Shown here: piece after piece, positions 1-12,300 of the stretch
Position numbering within the stretch: the stretch's first letter is position 1
Layout of the letters: each line of letters begins with the position of its first letter
Assembly (NCBI GenBank): GCA_024663395.1
Contig: JANFAH010000007.1
Span: 806,001 to 870,000 of the forward strand
From: Pisolithus tinctorius
Lineage: Eukaryota; Basidiomycota; Agaricomycetes; Boletales; Pisolithaceae
Direction: 5' to 3'
Length of the DNA stretch: 64,000 nt
Made by a program: the position numbers and the translations under genes
Notes under the pieces: model-generated
The model's input: only the letters and a program-made list of their open reading frames with translations
Databases searched by the model: none
Told to the model about the DNA's origin: nothing

Positions 1-1411
1 TCTCCCAACTCCAACTAAGCCTTGGTGGTCCCTGGACTCTGACAGTCTACTCCACCTTGACAGTTGCATCTTTGTCCCTGACATTGATGACCTCTGCCTT
101 TGAGTGCTTCGGTTTAAGCATGACCATCCTCTAGCAGGCCATTTTGGGCAAAACTGCACCCTAGAACTCATCTGCAGGGACTACATGTGGCCTAACCTCC
201 ACTCTGATGTGAAAGAATATGTCAGGTCTTGCACCACCTGTGGATGAAGCAAAACTCCACATCACTGCCCCTATGGTCTACTGAAGCAACTCCCTGTCCC
301 AGAGAGACCTTGGAACTCCATCTCCATGGACTTCATTGAACACCTGCCCAACTCCAATGGCTACTCCGCCATCCTCATGGTAGTGGACTGCCTCTCAAAG
401 CAAGTGGTGTTCATCCCCACTCATGACTCCATCACCTCTGCCAAACTCACTAAGCTCTTCCTTACCCATGTCTTCTCCAAGCACAGAGTACCAGCTAATG
501 TCACCTCTGACAGAGGTCCTGAGTTTGTCTCACACTTCTTCTGCTCTTTAGGAAAGGCCCTTGACATGCGTCTTCACTTCACTTTGGGTTACCACCCAGA
601 AGGTGATGGCCAGACCGAGTGAACGAACCAGACCCTCGAACAGTACCTTCATGTCTACTGTACCTACCAACAAGACAACTGGGCTGAGCTGTTACCTCTA
701 GCAGAGTTTGCCTTCAACAACACACCAAGTGTGACTACTGGAGTTTCTCCCTTCTTTGCTAACAAGGGATACCATCCAAACCTGTCTGTGGTCCCTGACC
801 AAGACTTCACCTCTCCAAGGGCTCATGACTATGTCATTGAGCTCTCTGCCCTTCATGACTTCCTCCACTCCAAAATGTCTGCCACTCAGCAGTGCTACCA
901 GGGTCCAGCAGATGCCAAATGCATACCTCTGCCTGAGTTCAAGGTTGGAGAACAGGCCTATGTCAAAGCCAAGTACTTCTGCTCCACTTGTCCTTCGGAA
1001 AAACTCCCTGAAAAGTACTTAGGTCTGTTCACCATCTTGGCCAGGCCAGGTACGCATTCTGTCACCCTTAAGCTCCCTGACTCTATGCACTCAGTACATC
1101 CAGTCTTCCATGTCTCACAACTGGAAGCCACTGTGGCTAACCCTTTCCCAAACTGACATCAGCCTCTGCCTCCACCAGTGGATGTTGATGGCAACCTTGA
1201 GTACAAAGTGTCAGAGATACTCGACTCTAAGGTGGACCACTTCCACCACCACTGTCAACTCTTGTATCTAGTCCACTGGGCTGGTTATGAGAACACCAAT
1301 GAAGAAACCTCTTGGTTGCTTGCAACTGAGCTAGATCATGCTTCCAACATAGTATCTGCTTTCCATGAACACTATCCACACAAACCTGGCCCGTACCAAC
1401 CTCTGCCATAA
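1..1411 (+). pseudogene. Integrase core and chromodomain, 3' end of pol (copy A1)
   Basis: The region reads in one frame (codon starts at positions 2 modulo 3) with no frameshift but with stops at 101-103, about 247, 620-622 and 1154-1156, all TGA. Recognisable parts are the zinc-binding end (CTTCG-type motif, degraded), the DDE integrase core (MDFIEHLPNS near 326, TSDRGPEF near 506, DGQTE near 605) and a C-terminal chromodomain (LVHWAGYENT near 1270). The stops fall at codons that are CGA, CGG or CAA in other copies, for example CGA in copy A4 and CAA in A2 at the position of the stop at 101. The gene product would have inserted the cDNA, and the chromodomain would have steered it to chromatin. 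It is a pseudogene. Confidence 0.88.
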
Positions 1412-1613
1412 TACTCTGCCTACATAATCCTCCTCCACAGGCCAACTCTGCCTCTTACTGAACTACCTTAAGTACTTTAGAATTTTCTCTGTTTATCCAT
1501 TTCACTTCTCAGAGCCACAAACAAAATCACAAGTCTATCTTGTAGTAGTACAAAAAATATACAAACTAAAGACAAACAAAAAAAAAAAAAAAGAAAAACA
1601 AAACAAAACTACT

Positions 1614-2796
1614 CTACTCTTCCATCGCTTGTTCTCCACCACCCTCCTGTTCTTCTCCACCTTCCTTCTCTCCTCCAACTTCTTCCTCTTCCTCATTATC
1701 CCCCTCCACACCTTCATCTGCTTCCTTGTTCTTGTCCTCCACTGCCTCCAACTGAGGCCTCTTCCATCCTCCACCTGTGTGCTCAAGCTCAGCCATCCTG
1801 GCCTCTCACACATCCTCCCTCCTCCTCATCTCTGCCCATTCTGCCCACTCATGGTACAGCCTCCACCATCTGCTCTGCTGCCCTTGCCATCCTCTCGAAG
1901 GCTGTTGCAGCCTTCTTGTGCACTGCCACATACCTCTCTGCAGCCTGCAGCTGCCACTCCCACTCCCACTCCATCCACCAGGAAGAGACCCTCGCTCCTA
2001 TGGGTCCCTCATGCAGTGTTGCTGGCTCCTCCTTGTCTTCTCTGCCTATCTCCCACTTGTTGTCTGCTTCCTCCATCTCTGTCACTTTCTCCTTCCCCTT
2101 CCCTCATGTCCTCTTCTTCTTCTATCCTCAGGAGCTCCCTGTCCCTGCTCTCTTCCATGAGGGCCCCACTGCCACCTCTTCCCATGTCCAACTGCATGTC
2201 TTCTTCTTGTTATGACAGGGCATGCAGGCCCTGGTCTTACCTTGCCCCGGCTCACACTGCCCTGCCATCAGACTCACTATACAGTGAGTGCAGGGGGCTC
2301 TCTTGGTCACAGTGACCACCACAGAGGCTCCAGGGACCTTCTGGGCAGTGTTGACATCATACACCATGCCACATAATCTAAGAAAATAAAACTGTGAGTC
2401 AGCTCCATCTGACTCACAGTACTCCACCACTCACCTTTGTGCAGCCTCATCCAACCTGGCCTGGGCCCTCTGCCTTTGCCTCTCTGCCTCCTCTGCCACC
2501 TTCTTCCTTCGAGCCTCCTCTTCCTCCTCCACTCTCTTCCTCTGCTCTGCCTCCAGCCTCTCTTCCTCTGCCTTCTGCCTCTTGGCCTCCTCACGCTTGG
2601 CCTTGCACTCTGCCTTGCACTCTCTCTCCCTCTGCTTGGCCTCCTCTCATCAGCGCACCTTCACCACAGACTTCTCTCACTTAGTGTCAGTGGAGTCATC
2701 AGTCAGGACAACCAACTCTTCATCTGCAACTTGGGAATAGTCATGGACATGACCAGGGGTTGGCTGGGGGGTTTTGCTCTGGCACTGGGAAGACAT
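1614..2796 (-). pseudogene. Antisense accessory gene of family A, decayed (copy A1)
   Basis: Read on the minus strand, this is the homologue of the open gene at 38732-39944. It has the same start (MSSQ), a Lys/Glu-rich coiled coil, a short GTGAGT...TTAG intron near 2380-2432, the six-cysteine segment near 2290-2190 and an acidic C-terminal tail ending at a TAG at 1614-1616. Several CpG-derived stops interrupt it. It points toward the chromodomain end of pol, so the two genes converge with about 200 bases between their stops. The long Leu/Ser-rich plus-strand frame over the same bases is only its complement. Confidence 0.75.
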
Positions 2797-2989
2797 AATG
2801 ATGGGAGGAAAGGACAAAGGTTCAGTACCCTATCACATTTTTTTAAGCAGTACTTCGAACTCCAATGGAGCTCCACCGCAGCTAAAGCCATCAGCCTCAA
2901 GGCATCAAAATAATTTCAAATGATCAACTTGTGTTGATCTCATCCCATACATGTGGCCTTCAGGGGTTCAGGCCCTAAGGGGGGGGCAC

Positions 2990-3691
2990 TGTCATAACCG
3001 TGCATTCACTCTAGGTCCTTACTCACTCTGCACCAGCTCTGCCCAACTTCTGTTGGTTACGAACCATCTCTGCTCCGACTACTGTCGGACTTGTGTTGCC
3101 CTTCTACCAGACCAAGCGGACCATTCTCTGAGGAGTCATGTGACTACCTTCAGACTTCTCCCTGACAGCGCACAGTCAGGTACTCCACAGCACATGCACT
3201 GCATGTTCCAGCACCTGGACTGTTTCCTTTTCTGGATGTTCTATGTTACCTGCTCATATGTCCTCTGTCTACCCTTCATTCATCATCTGGGAAGTTTTAC
3301 TTGAAATTTTATGAGTCTCTGTATGTCAGTTCCAATTCTGGTTATTGTACCTCTGTAATGGTATAAAAGCATGTATCGTACTCCACTATTCTTTAGTATG
3401 AATATCAACTTAGTTCCTACTCCCTCTGACTCCATCTTCTGCCTGTCAGAGTTATCTCCGACTCTCTGTCTGTACTCTCCCTCTGAAATATGAGGGCTGA
3501 GATTGTGCAAGGGGGTAGTGCATGAGCTAAACCCAACACCCTCACTCTGCTCCACCTTTGTCTTGGTGGACTTCATTCCTGCCAACACTCCACTAGTTGG
3601 AGTTCTGCCTTCTTGTGTCGGACTTGCTTCCAAACCCTTCTCTAGACCTTATATAGCATTGGAGTTGGTTGGAGTAGGCCTGGACTTGACA
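2990..3691 (+). repeat. 3' LTR of copy A1
   Basis: Starts TGTCATAACC directly after a polypurine tract (CCTAAGGGGGGGGCAC) and ends GACTTGACA, matching the 714-base LTRs of A2 and A4. The TATA-like TATAAAAG near 3362 precedes the conserved transcript start. Length is about 702 bases. Confidence 0.85.
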
Positions 3692-5410
3692 CAGAATGAC
3701 AATGTCAGAGTAGTTATTAATGAATCATCTGTAGAAATTTGTGAAGCCAAGGAAAGACTGGATGTCTCACACCTTCCATGGCTCAGGCCAGTCATGGACT
3801 GCCTGAACCTTCTCAGTGGACATGGTGAGACTGGAGGGAGAAAGAACATAACTGAGGTACTCAACAGAGTCAGAGTGAAACTTGCACTTCTCTGGCTTGG
3901 CATAAAGACCATGCTTTCAAAGGTGGCAGAGTACCTCTTTTATGTGTTCATGATGCAACTCCACATCCTGTGAATAAATTAGGATGTCATTGAGGTATAC
4001 CATGATGCAGACATCAAGCATGTCTGCAAAGATGCTATTAATGAATTGCTGGAAGGCCACAGGCATGTTAGTCAGACCAAATGGCATTACCCACCACTCA
4101 TAAGAACCATAATGAGTGCAGAAAGCCATTTTCCATTCATCTCCATCTGCAACGCAGACTAGATGATAGGCATGGCAGAGGTCGATCTCGGTGTAGACTT
4201 TAGCATGGCTTGGAGAGTTGAGTAGGTTGGAGATGAGTGGCAGTGGATAGCAGTCTTTTTTCATGATTTTGTTGAGTCCTCAATAGTCTATGCAGAGGCA
4301 GAGTGAACTGTCCTTCTTCTTTACAAAGAGGACAGGGGCACTGTGAGCAGAGGTAGACTGTTTGATGAAGCTGTAGCCAAGGTGCTTGTCAATGAAGGTG
4401 TGGAGAGCTTCAAGCTCTGGCAGAGAAAGAGAGTAGATTGTGCCAATGGGCAGAGAAGCTCCTTCCTTGAGGTCGATCTTGAGATCAAATGAGCAGTGTG
4501 GCAGAAGTTCAGTGGCCTTGTCTTTACTAAAGACATCAGCAAACTCATGATACTCAGGAGGGACCAAGGAGAGGTCAGGAGGTGGAGAAGAAGCAGAGGA
4601 TGCATGAAGCTTCACATCATCAGTGGAGAGCTGCAAGCAGAACTGTCTAGAGCCAGGGAGAGCACAGGCTCTGACATATGTGGCAGCATTGATGAGTGAG
4701 ATGAGTGGAGCAGAGTGCAGCGAGTCAGTTGGAGTTGCAGTCAGAGCTGCAGATGGAGTGGAGGGTGTTGGATCCAGAGTGGAGGTCACAGCAGAAGGTG
4801 ATGAAGGTGCCTGGGGTGTTGGCATTCCCTGTAATGATGGTTTGAATGATATACTGCCCAGTACCCAGTCAATCGACAGATTGAAGTGGGTGAGCCAGTT
4901 GTGTCCTAATACCAGCAAACATGAAGAGTCCAACAGAGTAACATAAAATGAAATGGAGTCGACATTGCTGGAAGGAAAGCAGAGGGAAAGATCTACTTCT
5001 TGGGAAATGACAGCATTTGTACTACCATCAAACAAGTGGAGCAGAATTGGCAGAGAAACAGAGGAAACAGGAATGGCATATTTTTTGATTATAGACAGGT
5101 CTACAAAACAATGAGAAGAGCCAGAGTTGATCAATGCAGAAACAGTATCAACAGAATAGTCAAGAAGAGTAACAGATGGAAGTAAAGAGGTCAGACTAGA
5201 GAGAGCAGATGCATTGAGTTGGATGTCCAGTTGTGCACAGTTGGGATCAACACTTCCTCCAGGCTGTGTGAGCTCCCTGGAGGAGGTGGAGTTCCAGCCA
5301 TAGCTGCATGGGCTTTGGTTGCATGGGAGGTAGACTTGGGACAGTCCTTGGCAGAGTGGCCAGCCTTGCCACAGAAGAGGCAGAGGTTGTTCTTCATCCT
5401 GCACTGGCAT
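3692..5410 (-). pseudogene. Protease-reverse transcriptase part of pol (copy A3)
   Basis: Minus-strand translation shows an aspartic protease active site (INSGSSHCFVDLS; the usual DSGS is altered to NSGS) near 5110, the dimer-core segment around 4900, and an RT domain with VYLNDILIY in place of VYLDDILIY near 3990. Both changes hit catalytic aspartates, so protease and RT would be inactive even apart from the stop near 4265-4280. Homologous, catalytically complete versions are at 44620-42913 (A2) and 61126-59588 (A4). Confidence 0.82.
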
Positions 5411-6535
5411 TCAGCAGAGGTGAGTTTGCCATCCTTGCCCAGAAGATGGGCAATGTTGGACTTGGACACATCGGACTTGGGTGGTTCTTTCTGTTTGCCC
5501 TTGCCCTTGGCATCAGACTTTGGAGTGGAGGCAGAGGATGATGATTTAGCTTTACTGTTGGAGTTGGAAGACTGCAACTTGTCAGTGGTGGGCTTGTTGG
5601 TGTGTGAAATTTCTGCTTTATGTTCCCAGTAGCATGCATCAATAGTCTGGGTGAGTTTGTGGAGTTGCACCAGAGTAGAAGGCTTTCTGACTTGAGCAAT
5701 CTTGTCTTTGGTGCAGTCTGGAAGTCCACTATAGAAGCGGTGGCGGAGTGCACTGACACTGTAGTCCTTGACCTGTGAAGCCCAGTGATTGAACTCCATG
5801 ACATATTTGGTGATTCAAGAGCCATCCTTCATAGTAAGGTTCTCAAGTTGTTGCACAGCATCTGCTATGGCATCATGTGGACCAAAATTAGCTGTGAGCT
5901 CTTGCAAGAACTTGTGATAGTCATCCATCCAGAGTGGGTGGTCATAATTGTCAGGGTTTAGTAGGTCTGGCTCAAACCAAGCCAGAGCCATACCCTTAAG
6001 GTAAGACTGAGTGAAGGTAACCTTTGCTCTGTTGGAGCAGAATGCATGGTCTTAAAAGTTCAGCTCACATTGAATGAGGAAATTGCAGAGTTTCTTAGGG
6101 TTGGAGCCATCAAAGGTGTCAGGCTCACAGACTTTGGTTTTTGGAGTGGAGTCCCCAGTGTGCAAACTAGACCATGCAAGCACATGGACAGCTCTAGCAA
6201 GAGCTATGAGGGGATCCTCTGGTGGCTCAGCTGGGTCTTTGGGGATATCCCCATCACTGCTGCCCCCACCATCAGAATCACCATCAGGATAATCAGGGTC
6301 AGGGTTGGGTCCATCATCTTGATTATGAGGAGACAGAGTATGGAAGGTTGTTGGGTGGAGGTCAGAGTGACCAGCTTGCAAAGCACTTTCACCTTCAGCG
6401 TGAGAGCAGTGTTGAGCAGAGAATGATTGGAACTGTTCAACGACGGAAGGGAGTCAATGCAGATTAGCTAGCACAGCAGTGAGGTTCTCAGTGACCTCTC
6501 TCTGGGATTGAGCTTGAGTTCTCATAATGGTGTGA
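5265..6535 (-). pseudogene. Gag (copy A3)
   Basis: The start MRTQAQ at 6535 matches A2 gag. The protein contains the acidic linker, the capsid segment and a zinc knuckle of the form C-x2-C-x4-H-x4-C (CLFCGKAGHSAKDC near 5370). Stops and deletions interrupt it. The gag stop and A-rich slip site seen in A2 are deleted here, so gag runs on into protease sequence out of frame. Confidence 0.75.
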
Positions 6536-6596
6536 GTTTTTCAGAAGACAGGAAATGAGATTGTACAAGTGTGAGTATGAATATACTGTCAAGTCT

Positions 6597-7352
6597 GGGC
6601 CTACTCCAACCAACTCCAATGCTATATAAGGTCTGGAGAGAGGTTCAGAAGCAAGTCCAACTCCAGGGGACAGAACTCTGACTGGCAGAGTGTTGGTAGG
6701 GATGAAGTCCACCAAGACAAAGGCAGAGCAGAGTGAGGGCATCAGGTTTAGCTTGTGCACTACCCCCTTGCACAATCTCAGCCCTCATATTTCAGAGGGA
6801 GAGTACAGATGGAATGTTGGAGGTAACTCTGACAGGCAGAAGACAGAGACAGAGGGAGTAGGAACTAAGTTGATATTCATACTGAGGAATGGCAGAGTAT
6901 GATACATGCTTTTATACTACTATGGAGGTACAGTAACTGGAATTGGAACTGACATATGGAGACCCAGAAATTTTCAAGTAAAACTTCCTAGATGATGAAT
7001 GAAGGGTAGACAGAGGACATACAAATGGGTAACATAGAACATCCAGAAAAAGAAACAGTCCAGGTGCTGGACCATGTGGCACATGTGCTATGGAGTACCT
7101 GACTGCATGCTGTCAGGGAGAAGTCTGAAGGTAGTCACATGACCCCTCAGAGAATGGTCTGCTCAGTCTGGTAGGAGAGCAACACAAGTCTGACAGCAGT
7201 TGGAGCAGAGATGGTTTGTAACCAACAGAAGTTGGGCAGAGTTGGTGCAGAGTGAGTGAATGACCAGTGGAAGAGGGTGTGAAGTGAGTGAATGACTGGC
7301 AGAAGAGGGTGTGGAGTGAGTAAGGACCTAGAGTGAATGCACAGTTATGACA
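6597..7352 (-). repeat. 5' LTR of copy A3, with internal duplication
   Basis: Matches the A2/A4 LTRs from TGTCAAGTCT to GTTATGACA but is 756 bases long. The extra length is a tandem duplication of about 40 bases at about 7255-7320 (two copies of a unit GTGAGTGAATGAC...GAGGGTGTG). Confidence 0.85.
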
Positions 7353-7418
7353 AGTAGCAGCCTTCAAAGGTTTGCAAGCTGCTACTAATCGCAATAAGCT
7401 ATTGGAAGGGTCTGTAAG
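7353..7418. other. Spacer between A3 and B1
   Basis: This 66-base stretch between two retrotransposons has no coding capacity. It begins with a perfect 9-base inverted repeat (AGTAGCAGC at 7353-7361 and GCTGCTACT at 7378-7386). The last five bases, GTAAG, are the left target-site duplication of B1. Confidence 0.6.
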
Positions 7419-7916
7419 TGTCATAGTCATGCCTCAACCCCAGCTGGCCTTGGCCTCGCCTGTCCCATATCTCCAGTTGGTCTAGCGTGGTGGACACTGC
7501 TTTGCAGTGTCTGTCACTTCAGTTAAGTCCTGCCCGGTCTTGTCCCTGGTCCACTCTGTCCTGGTCTCCATTGTCTTAGTCATATCTTACTAATACCTGT
7601 CTTACCAATCACCTTAGCAATCTTTGCAAGACCGGCATTACTGGTCTCCATACTATAGTTGTCTCTAGTATATAAACTCATAGATACTTGGCCTGTACTC
7701 CTCAGTTTGAAATCAACAAAGTTTACTCTAGTAACCCTGTCTTGGCCTTGGACTCAGACTGAGACCCACACAAGGGAATAGTGCTGTACTCTCAGTCACT
7801 AAGTCCAAATAGTCCAACCATCTGAATCCTCGACTTCACTCCTGATCCCAACCCCTTGGTCTCATGCCCACTTCAGTCTCCAGTCCAGCCTCAACCCAGA
7901 CTTCCCAAACTTGACA
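7419..7916 (+). repeat. 5' LTR of B1
   Basis: Runs from TGTCATAGTC to CTTGACA, 498 bases. A TATA box (TATATAAA) near 7669 lies about 35 bases upstream of the inferred transcript start CTC|AGTTTGAAAT at 7704. Compared with the 3' LTR it lacks about 27 bases near its start. Confidence 0.88.
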
Positions 7917-7918
7917 GT

Positions 7919-7928
7919 ATTTCAAACT
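7919..7928 (+). promoter_or_regulatory. Self-priming site of B1
   Basis: ATTTCAAACT lies two bases (GT) after the 5' LTR and is complementary to AGTTTGAAAT at 7704-7713, the inferred first bases of the transcript. This is the arrangement known from Tf1 of fission yeast, where the RNA 5' end folds back to prime reverse transcription. Pairing is 10-11 bases. Confidence 0.75.
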
Positions 7929-7953
7929 GCCACTTGTGTGGGTCTAAACCATC

Positions 7954-9318
7954 ATGGCAACCAAGACTTGTTTTCAACCTCCCCATGGTCGTTCTGCCAC
8001 TAACCCCAACTCTGCTTCAGCCAGTGGGGCTTGCTGCAAAACAGCTCTAGCTGTGTTGGGCACCACTAGGTGCTCCCCAGACCCTGTCAGTCCTTTCAGG
8101 GGCTTCTCAGCCTGCACATCCAATACCCCCACCCCACGTCATCCCACTGCTCCCATCCCCGAGGGTGACCCCGGCGATGATGGGCCAGGCAACGATGATG
8201 ACAACAACCCAGATGATGATGACCCCAGTGATGATGGTCCCAGTGATGATAATCCAGAGGATGAACTGGACCTCCCAGATCCAGACACTGAGCCTGCCAT
8301 TATAGTCTTAGATAACCTCACATTGGCCATCAAACTGTTGGCTTGCAATGCCCACACTAGTCCTGAGTCCTCAAGCAGGACCAAGTTGTGTGAGCCTGAC
8401 ACTTTTGATGGAACCGACCCCAAGAAGCTCTGTGCTTTCTTTATCCAGTGTGAGCTCAATTTCCAAGACCAACCCTGGGCTTTCAGGACCAACCACACCA
8501 AAGTCATCTTCATGCAATCCTACCTCAAAGGCATGGCCCTTGAGTGGTTTGAGCTGGACTTGCTCAGGCTTGACAACCCTGATGACTGGCCTCTCTGGAT
8601 GGACTCCTGGAGGGAGTTTGTCCTAGAGTTGCAAACCACCTTCAGCCCCCACGACCCAGTTGCTGACACTGAGAGTCAGCTTGACCATCTACATATGAAG
8701 GAAAGTCAGCGCATTAACAAATACATAGTGGACTTCAATCGGCTTGCTTTGCAAGTCTGAGGCTACAGAGATGGTGCGCTGTGCCATCATTTCTATTCCA
8801 GTCTCCCAGACCGAGTCAAAGATGAGGTCTGTTGGGTTGGCAAGCCCCAGACACTTCATGAGCTCTGCCACCTTGCCCAGGAGATAGATGCATGCTATTG
8901 GGAGCACAAGGAAGAGATCCAACAGGCAAGTAAGCACCAGAGCTCCTCCAACAGCAACAACAATAAGTCTGGTGGCTCCGGCAACAACAACCAGCCCAAG
9001 ACCAGCCAAGATAAATCCAAGACTGGCAGTAACAATAACTCCAGATCTTCCCCCAAGCCAGCTTCATTGAAGCCAGGCAACAATAATAGCAGCAACTCAT
9101 CCAAGCCCGAGCCTAGCAAACTCAGAAAGGATGGGAAGCTCACCCCAGAAGAACACAAGTGTCACATCGAGGGCAACCTCTGCATGTTCTGTGGAGGCCC
9201 TGGCCACTTTGCTGAGAAGTGCCCCAAGAAGACTGGAAAGGCCAAGGCTTGCACCATGGCCACCACTGAGGCCGCACTGGCCTCGGGCTCAGGTACTACC
9301 CCCAAGACAAAAAAATAG
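7954..9318 (+). pseudogene. Gag of B1 with one stop
   Basis: Starts at ATG 7954. An acidic Asp/Asn/Pro repeat region (about residues 65-110) is followed by the capsid segment (EPDTFDGTDPKKL near 8392; LKGMALEWFE near 8527) and a zinc knuckle CMFCGGPGHFAEKC near 9181. The frame is open for 455 codons except for a TGA at 8758-8760, where element D has an arginine codon (CGG). It ends in an A7 run and TAG at 9316. Confidence 0.85.
9309..9318 (+). other. Gag/pol -1 frameshift site of B1
   Basis: Seven A bases (9309-9315) directly precede the gag TAG stop (9316-9318). Pol continues in the -1 frame with no stop up to the protease (SALSSPNS near 9400). The same layout recurs in A2 (44674-44683), A4 (61204-61213) and D (28502-28511). 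Confidence 0.65.
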
Positions 9319-12300
9319 GTAGCAGCTCCTGGGACTCTGCACAATCTGGGAGCTGTGTTGACTCTGGTTGTGCAAACTTGGAGGCTTGTCTCAATGTGTC
9401 TGCTCTTTCCAGTCCAAATTCTTTAACCCCCTGTGTCACATTAGAAAACCATGATTTACCTTGGCTTCATACTTCAGTGGACTCTGGCTCCACCCATTGT
9501 TTTATAGATAATCAATTTGCTAATCAACATTCATTTACCCCATACTCAGTCTCCCCAATCTGACTCCAGCTCTTTGATGGAACGTCCACCTTTACTATAA
9601 CCCAAGCAGTTGTCATAGCCATGTCTCGACCCCAGTTGGACTCGGCCTCACACTCACTTAGTCCAGCATCAGCCTCGCCTGTTCGCTATCCCCAGATGTC
9701 CTAGTGTGGTAGACACTGCTTTGCAGTGTCTGTCATTTTGGTTAAGTCCTGTCCCCGGTCCTGTCCCTGGTCCACCTGTCCCGGTCTCCACTACCTTAGT
9801 CATACATTAGTAATCCTTGTCTTACCAATCGTCTTAGCAATCCTTGCGAGACTGGCATTACCGGTCTCCGTACTATAGTTGTTTCTAGTATATAAGCTCG
9901 TAGATACTCGGCCTGTACTCCTTAATCTGAAATCAACTAAGTTACCTCTGATAACTCTGTCTCGGCCTTGGACTCAGACTGAGACTCACACAAGGGAATA
10001 GCGCTGTATCCTCAGTCACTAAGTCCAAACAGTCTACCCACCTGTACCTTCGTCTTTACCCCTGACCCCGACCCCTCGGCCTCGCACCTGCTTCAGTCTC
10101 TGGTCCGGTCTCAACCCAGACATCCTGTACTTGACAGCAGTAGATGTCAATATCCGCTTCATGTCTGGTGATGTCACCCCAGTAACCCTGTATCTAGCCC
10201 CATTGGATTCTGAGTGTAAGATAGTTCTCAGACATGACCGGCTCACCCACTACAATCTGTTGATTGATTGGGTATTGGGCAGTCTAACATTCCAGACTCC
10301 TGCACAAGGAATGCCAACCCTGTTGACACCCCCTGTAAGCCTGGTCTCCACTGGCCTTCCTGACCCCAGTCCTAGTGACCAACCTGGCTTCATGCCATCT
10401 GTACCAGTCTCTGACTCCCTGGCTCACACCCCTCTGAAGGCCCCTCTGGTTTCCCTAATCAATGCAGCCACTTTTGTGTGTGCCTGCAAACTAGAAGGGT
10501 CTGTCCAGTTCCAACTTCAGCTCTGCCCCTCAGACTCAGCTCAAGCCCAATTGGCCTTGGCTTCCCCTCCCCTGGCCCTACCCAATGTACTGGAGGAATA
10601 TCATGATTTTGCTGATGTATTCAGCAAGACCAAGGCCTCAGCACTCCCACCACACCAGGAGTATGACCTGAAGATAGAGCTCAAAGAAGGAACAACCCTG
10701 CCTCTCAGCACAATCTACTTGCTGTCCCTGGTCGAGCTCCAAGCTCTCTGGACTTTCATTGATGAAAACCTTACTACCAGTTTCATTCATCTGACTTCTT
10801 CCCCTTATGCTGCACTGGTCCTCTTTGTCAAAAAGAAGGACAGCTCCCTCCAGCTTTGCATAGACTTCCGCAGCCTGAATAAAATCACTAAGAAGGACCA
10901 CTACCCACTCTCACTCATCTCCGACCTCTTGGATTCACTGAGCCATGCCAAAATCTATACTAAGATTGATCTTTGGCATGCTTACCATCTCGTCCAGATC
11001 ACCCCAGGTGATGAATGGAAGACTGCCTTTCAGACTCAGTATGGATCCTATGAGTGGTTGGTGATGCCCTTCGGCCTCACCAATGCCCCAGCTGCTTTCC
11101 AGTGCTTCATCAACACTATCTTTGCAGATATGTTGGATGTCTGCATAGTTGTCTACCTGGATGACATCTTAATCTACTCCGGAGATAAAGAGTCCCATAA
11201 GCAGCATGTCCGAGAGGTACTCCACTGGCTTCAGCTTCATGGCCTTCATGCGAAGCCAGAGAAATGTGAGTTTCACTCAGACTCGGTCAAATACCTCGGA
11301 TTCCACCTTTCCCCCACTGGCCTCACAATGTTGAAGGAAAAGGTCCAGACCATCTGCGACTGGCCTGAACCTTGCAAGGTCAAGGACATTCAATCTTTCC
11401 TCGGCTTTGCAAATTTCTACCACTGGTTTATATTTAATTACTCGGACATTGTCATACCACTGACTTGGCATACCCACAAGGGGGCTCCTTGGAACTTCTC
11501 TGAGGAGTGCCACCAGTCATTCAACAACCTCAAGGCCACTTTCATGACCATGCCAGTCTTAACTCACTTCATCCCTGGGGTCCCCATCACCATCGAGACT
11601 GATGCTTCAGACTATGCCATTGCCAGCATCCTCTCTATCACCTGTGGTGATGGCCAGATCCACCTGGTCACTTTTTACTCCCAGACTCTGATGGCCCTGG
11701 AGTTGAATTATGACACCCATGATAAGGAATTGCTTGCAATTTTTGAAGCATTCTGGACCTGGCATCACTACCTTGAGGGCTCAGCCTCACCAGTCGACGT
11801 TGTTACTGACCACAAGAATCTCAAGTACTTCTCTACCTCCAAAGTCCTCACCTGCCACCAAGCTTGCTGGTCTGAATTCCTTTCACAATTCAATATGATC
11901 ATCAGGTTCAGGCCTGGTAAGCTCAGGGCTAAGCCCAACACCCTAACTAGACGATGGGATGTCTACCCCAAAGAGGGGGATAGTGGCTATGCCTGAGTGA
12001 ACCTGCAGAACCTGAGGCCAGTCTTCACCCAGGAGCAGCTAGCGGTCTCCCTCTGTGCCACTTACCTTGAGTACCCAGTCTTATGGGCAGTTGCACTAAT
12101 GGATATAGAAAAGCTCCATAATGATATCCTGACTGCACTACCAGACGACCCAGTCTCACAAATCCACCTGTCTGACATGTCTGATCCCTGGTGGTCAGTA
12201 GATGACACCAGCTTCCTTTGGCTTGATGGAAGGATCTACATGCCAGACTCAAATGACCTCTGCCTTAGGGTCTTGCACCTCAAGCATGACCACCCTCTGT

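Larger units (their letters stand above)
1..3691 (+). mobile_element. Family A Ty3/gypsy chromovirus, copy A1 (5' part outside window)
   Basis: The visible part holds, in order, the integrase and chromodomain end of pol (1-1411), a convergent antisense accessory gene (2796-1614) and the 3' LTR (2990-3691). Direct comparison with copy A2 (37823-46732) gives the same order and a continuous match. Sequence beyond 3691 is the interior of another family A copy in the opposite orientation, so A1 is nested in A3; its 5' LTR and left TSD lie outside the window. The copy is strongly CpG-depleted: GCGGAG words of A2 appear here as GCAGAG or GTGGAG. It is an old, dead copy. Confidence 0.85.
3692..7352 (-). 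mobile_element. Family A chromovirus, copy A3 (interrupted by A1)
   Basis: From right to left (element orientation) it holds a 5' LTR (6597-7352), gag (6535 to about 5265), protease and reverse transcriptase down to 3692, where the sequence jumps into the LTR of A1. The break falls at the RNase H junction of pol, equivalent to about 43076 in A2. The rest of A3 should lie left of the window beyond A1. CpG loss, in-frame stops and a small deletion at the gag/pol junction mark it as old. Confidence 0.82.

Noticed and set aside
1629..2315. Plus-strand open frame of 228 codons rich in Leu, Ser and Pro
   Set aside because: It is the complement of the decayed accessory gene; its composition is explained by the Glu/Arg-rich coiled coil on the minus strand.
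7353..7386. Nine-base inverted repeat next to A3 as a transposon end
   Set aside because: It is too short, with no partner end or target duplication.
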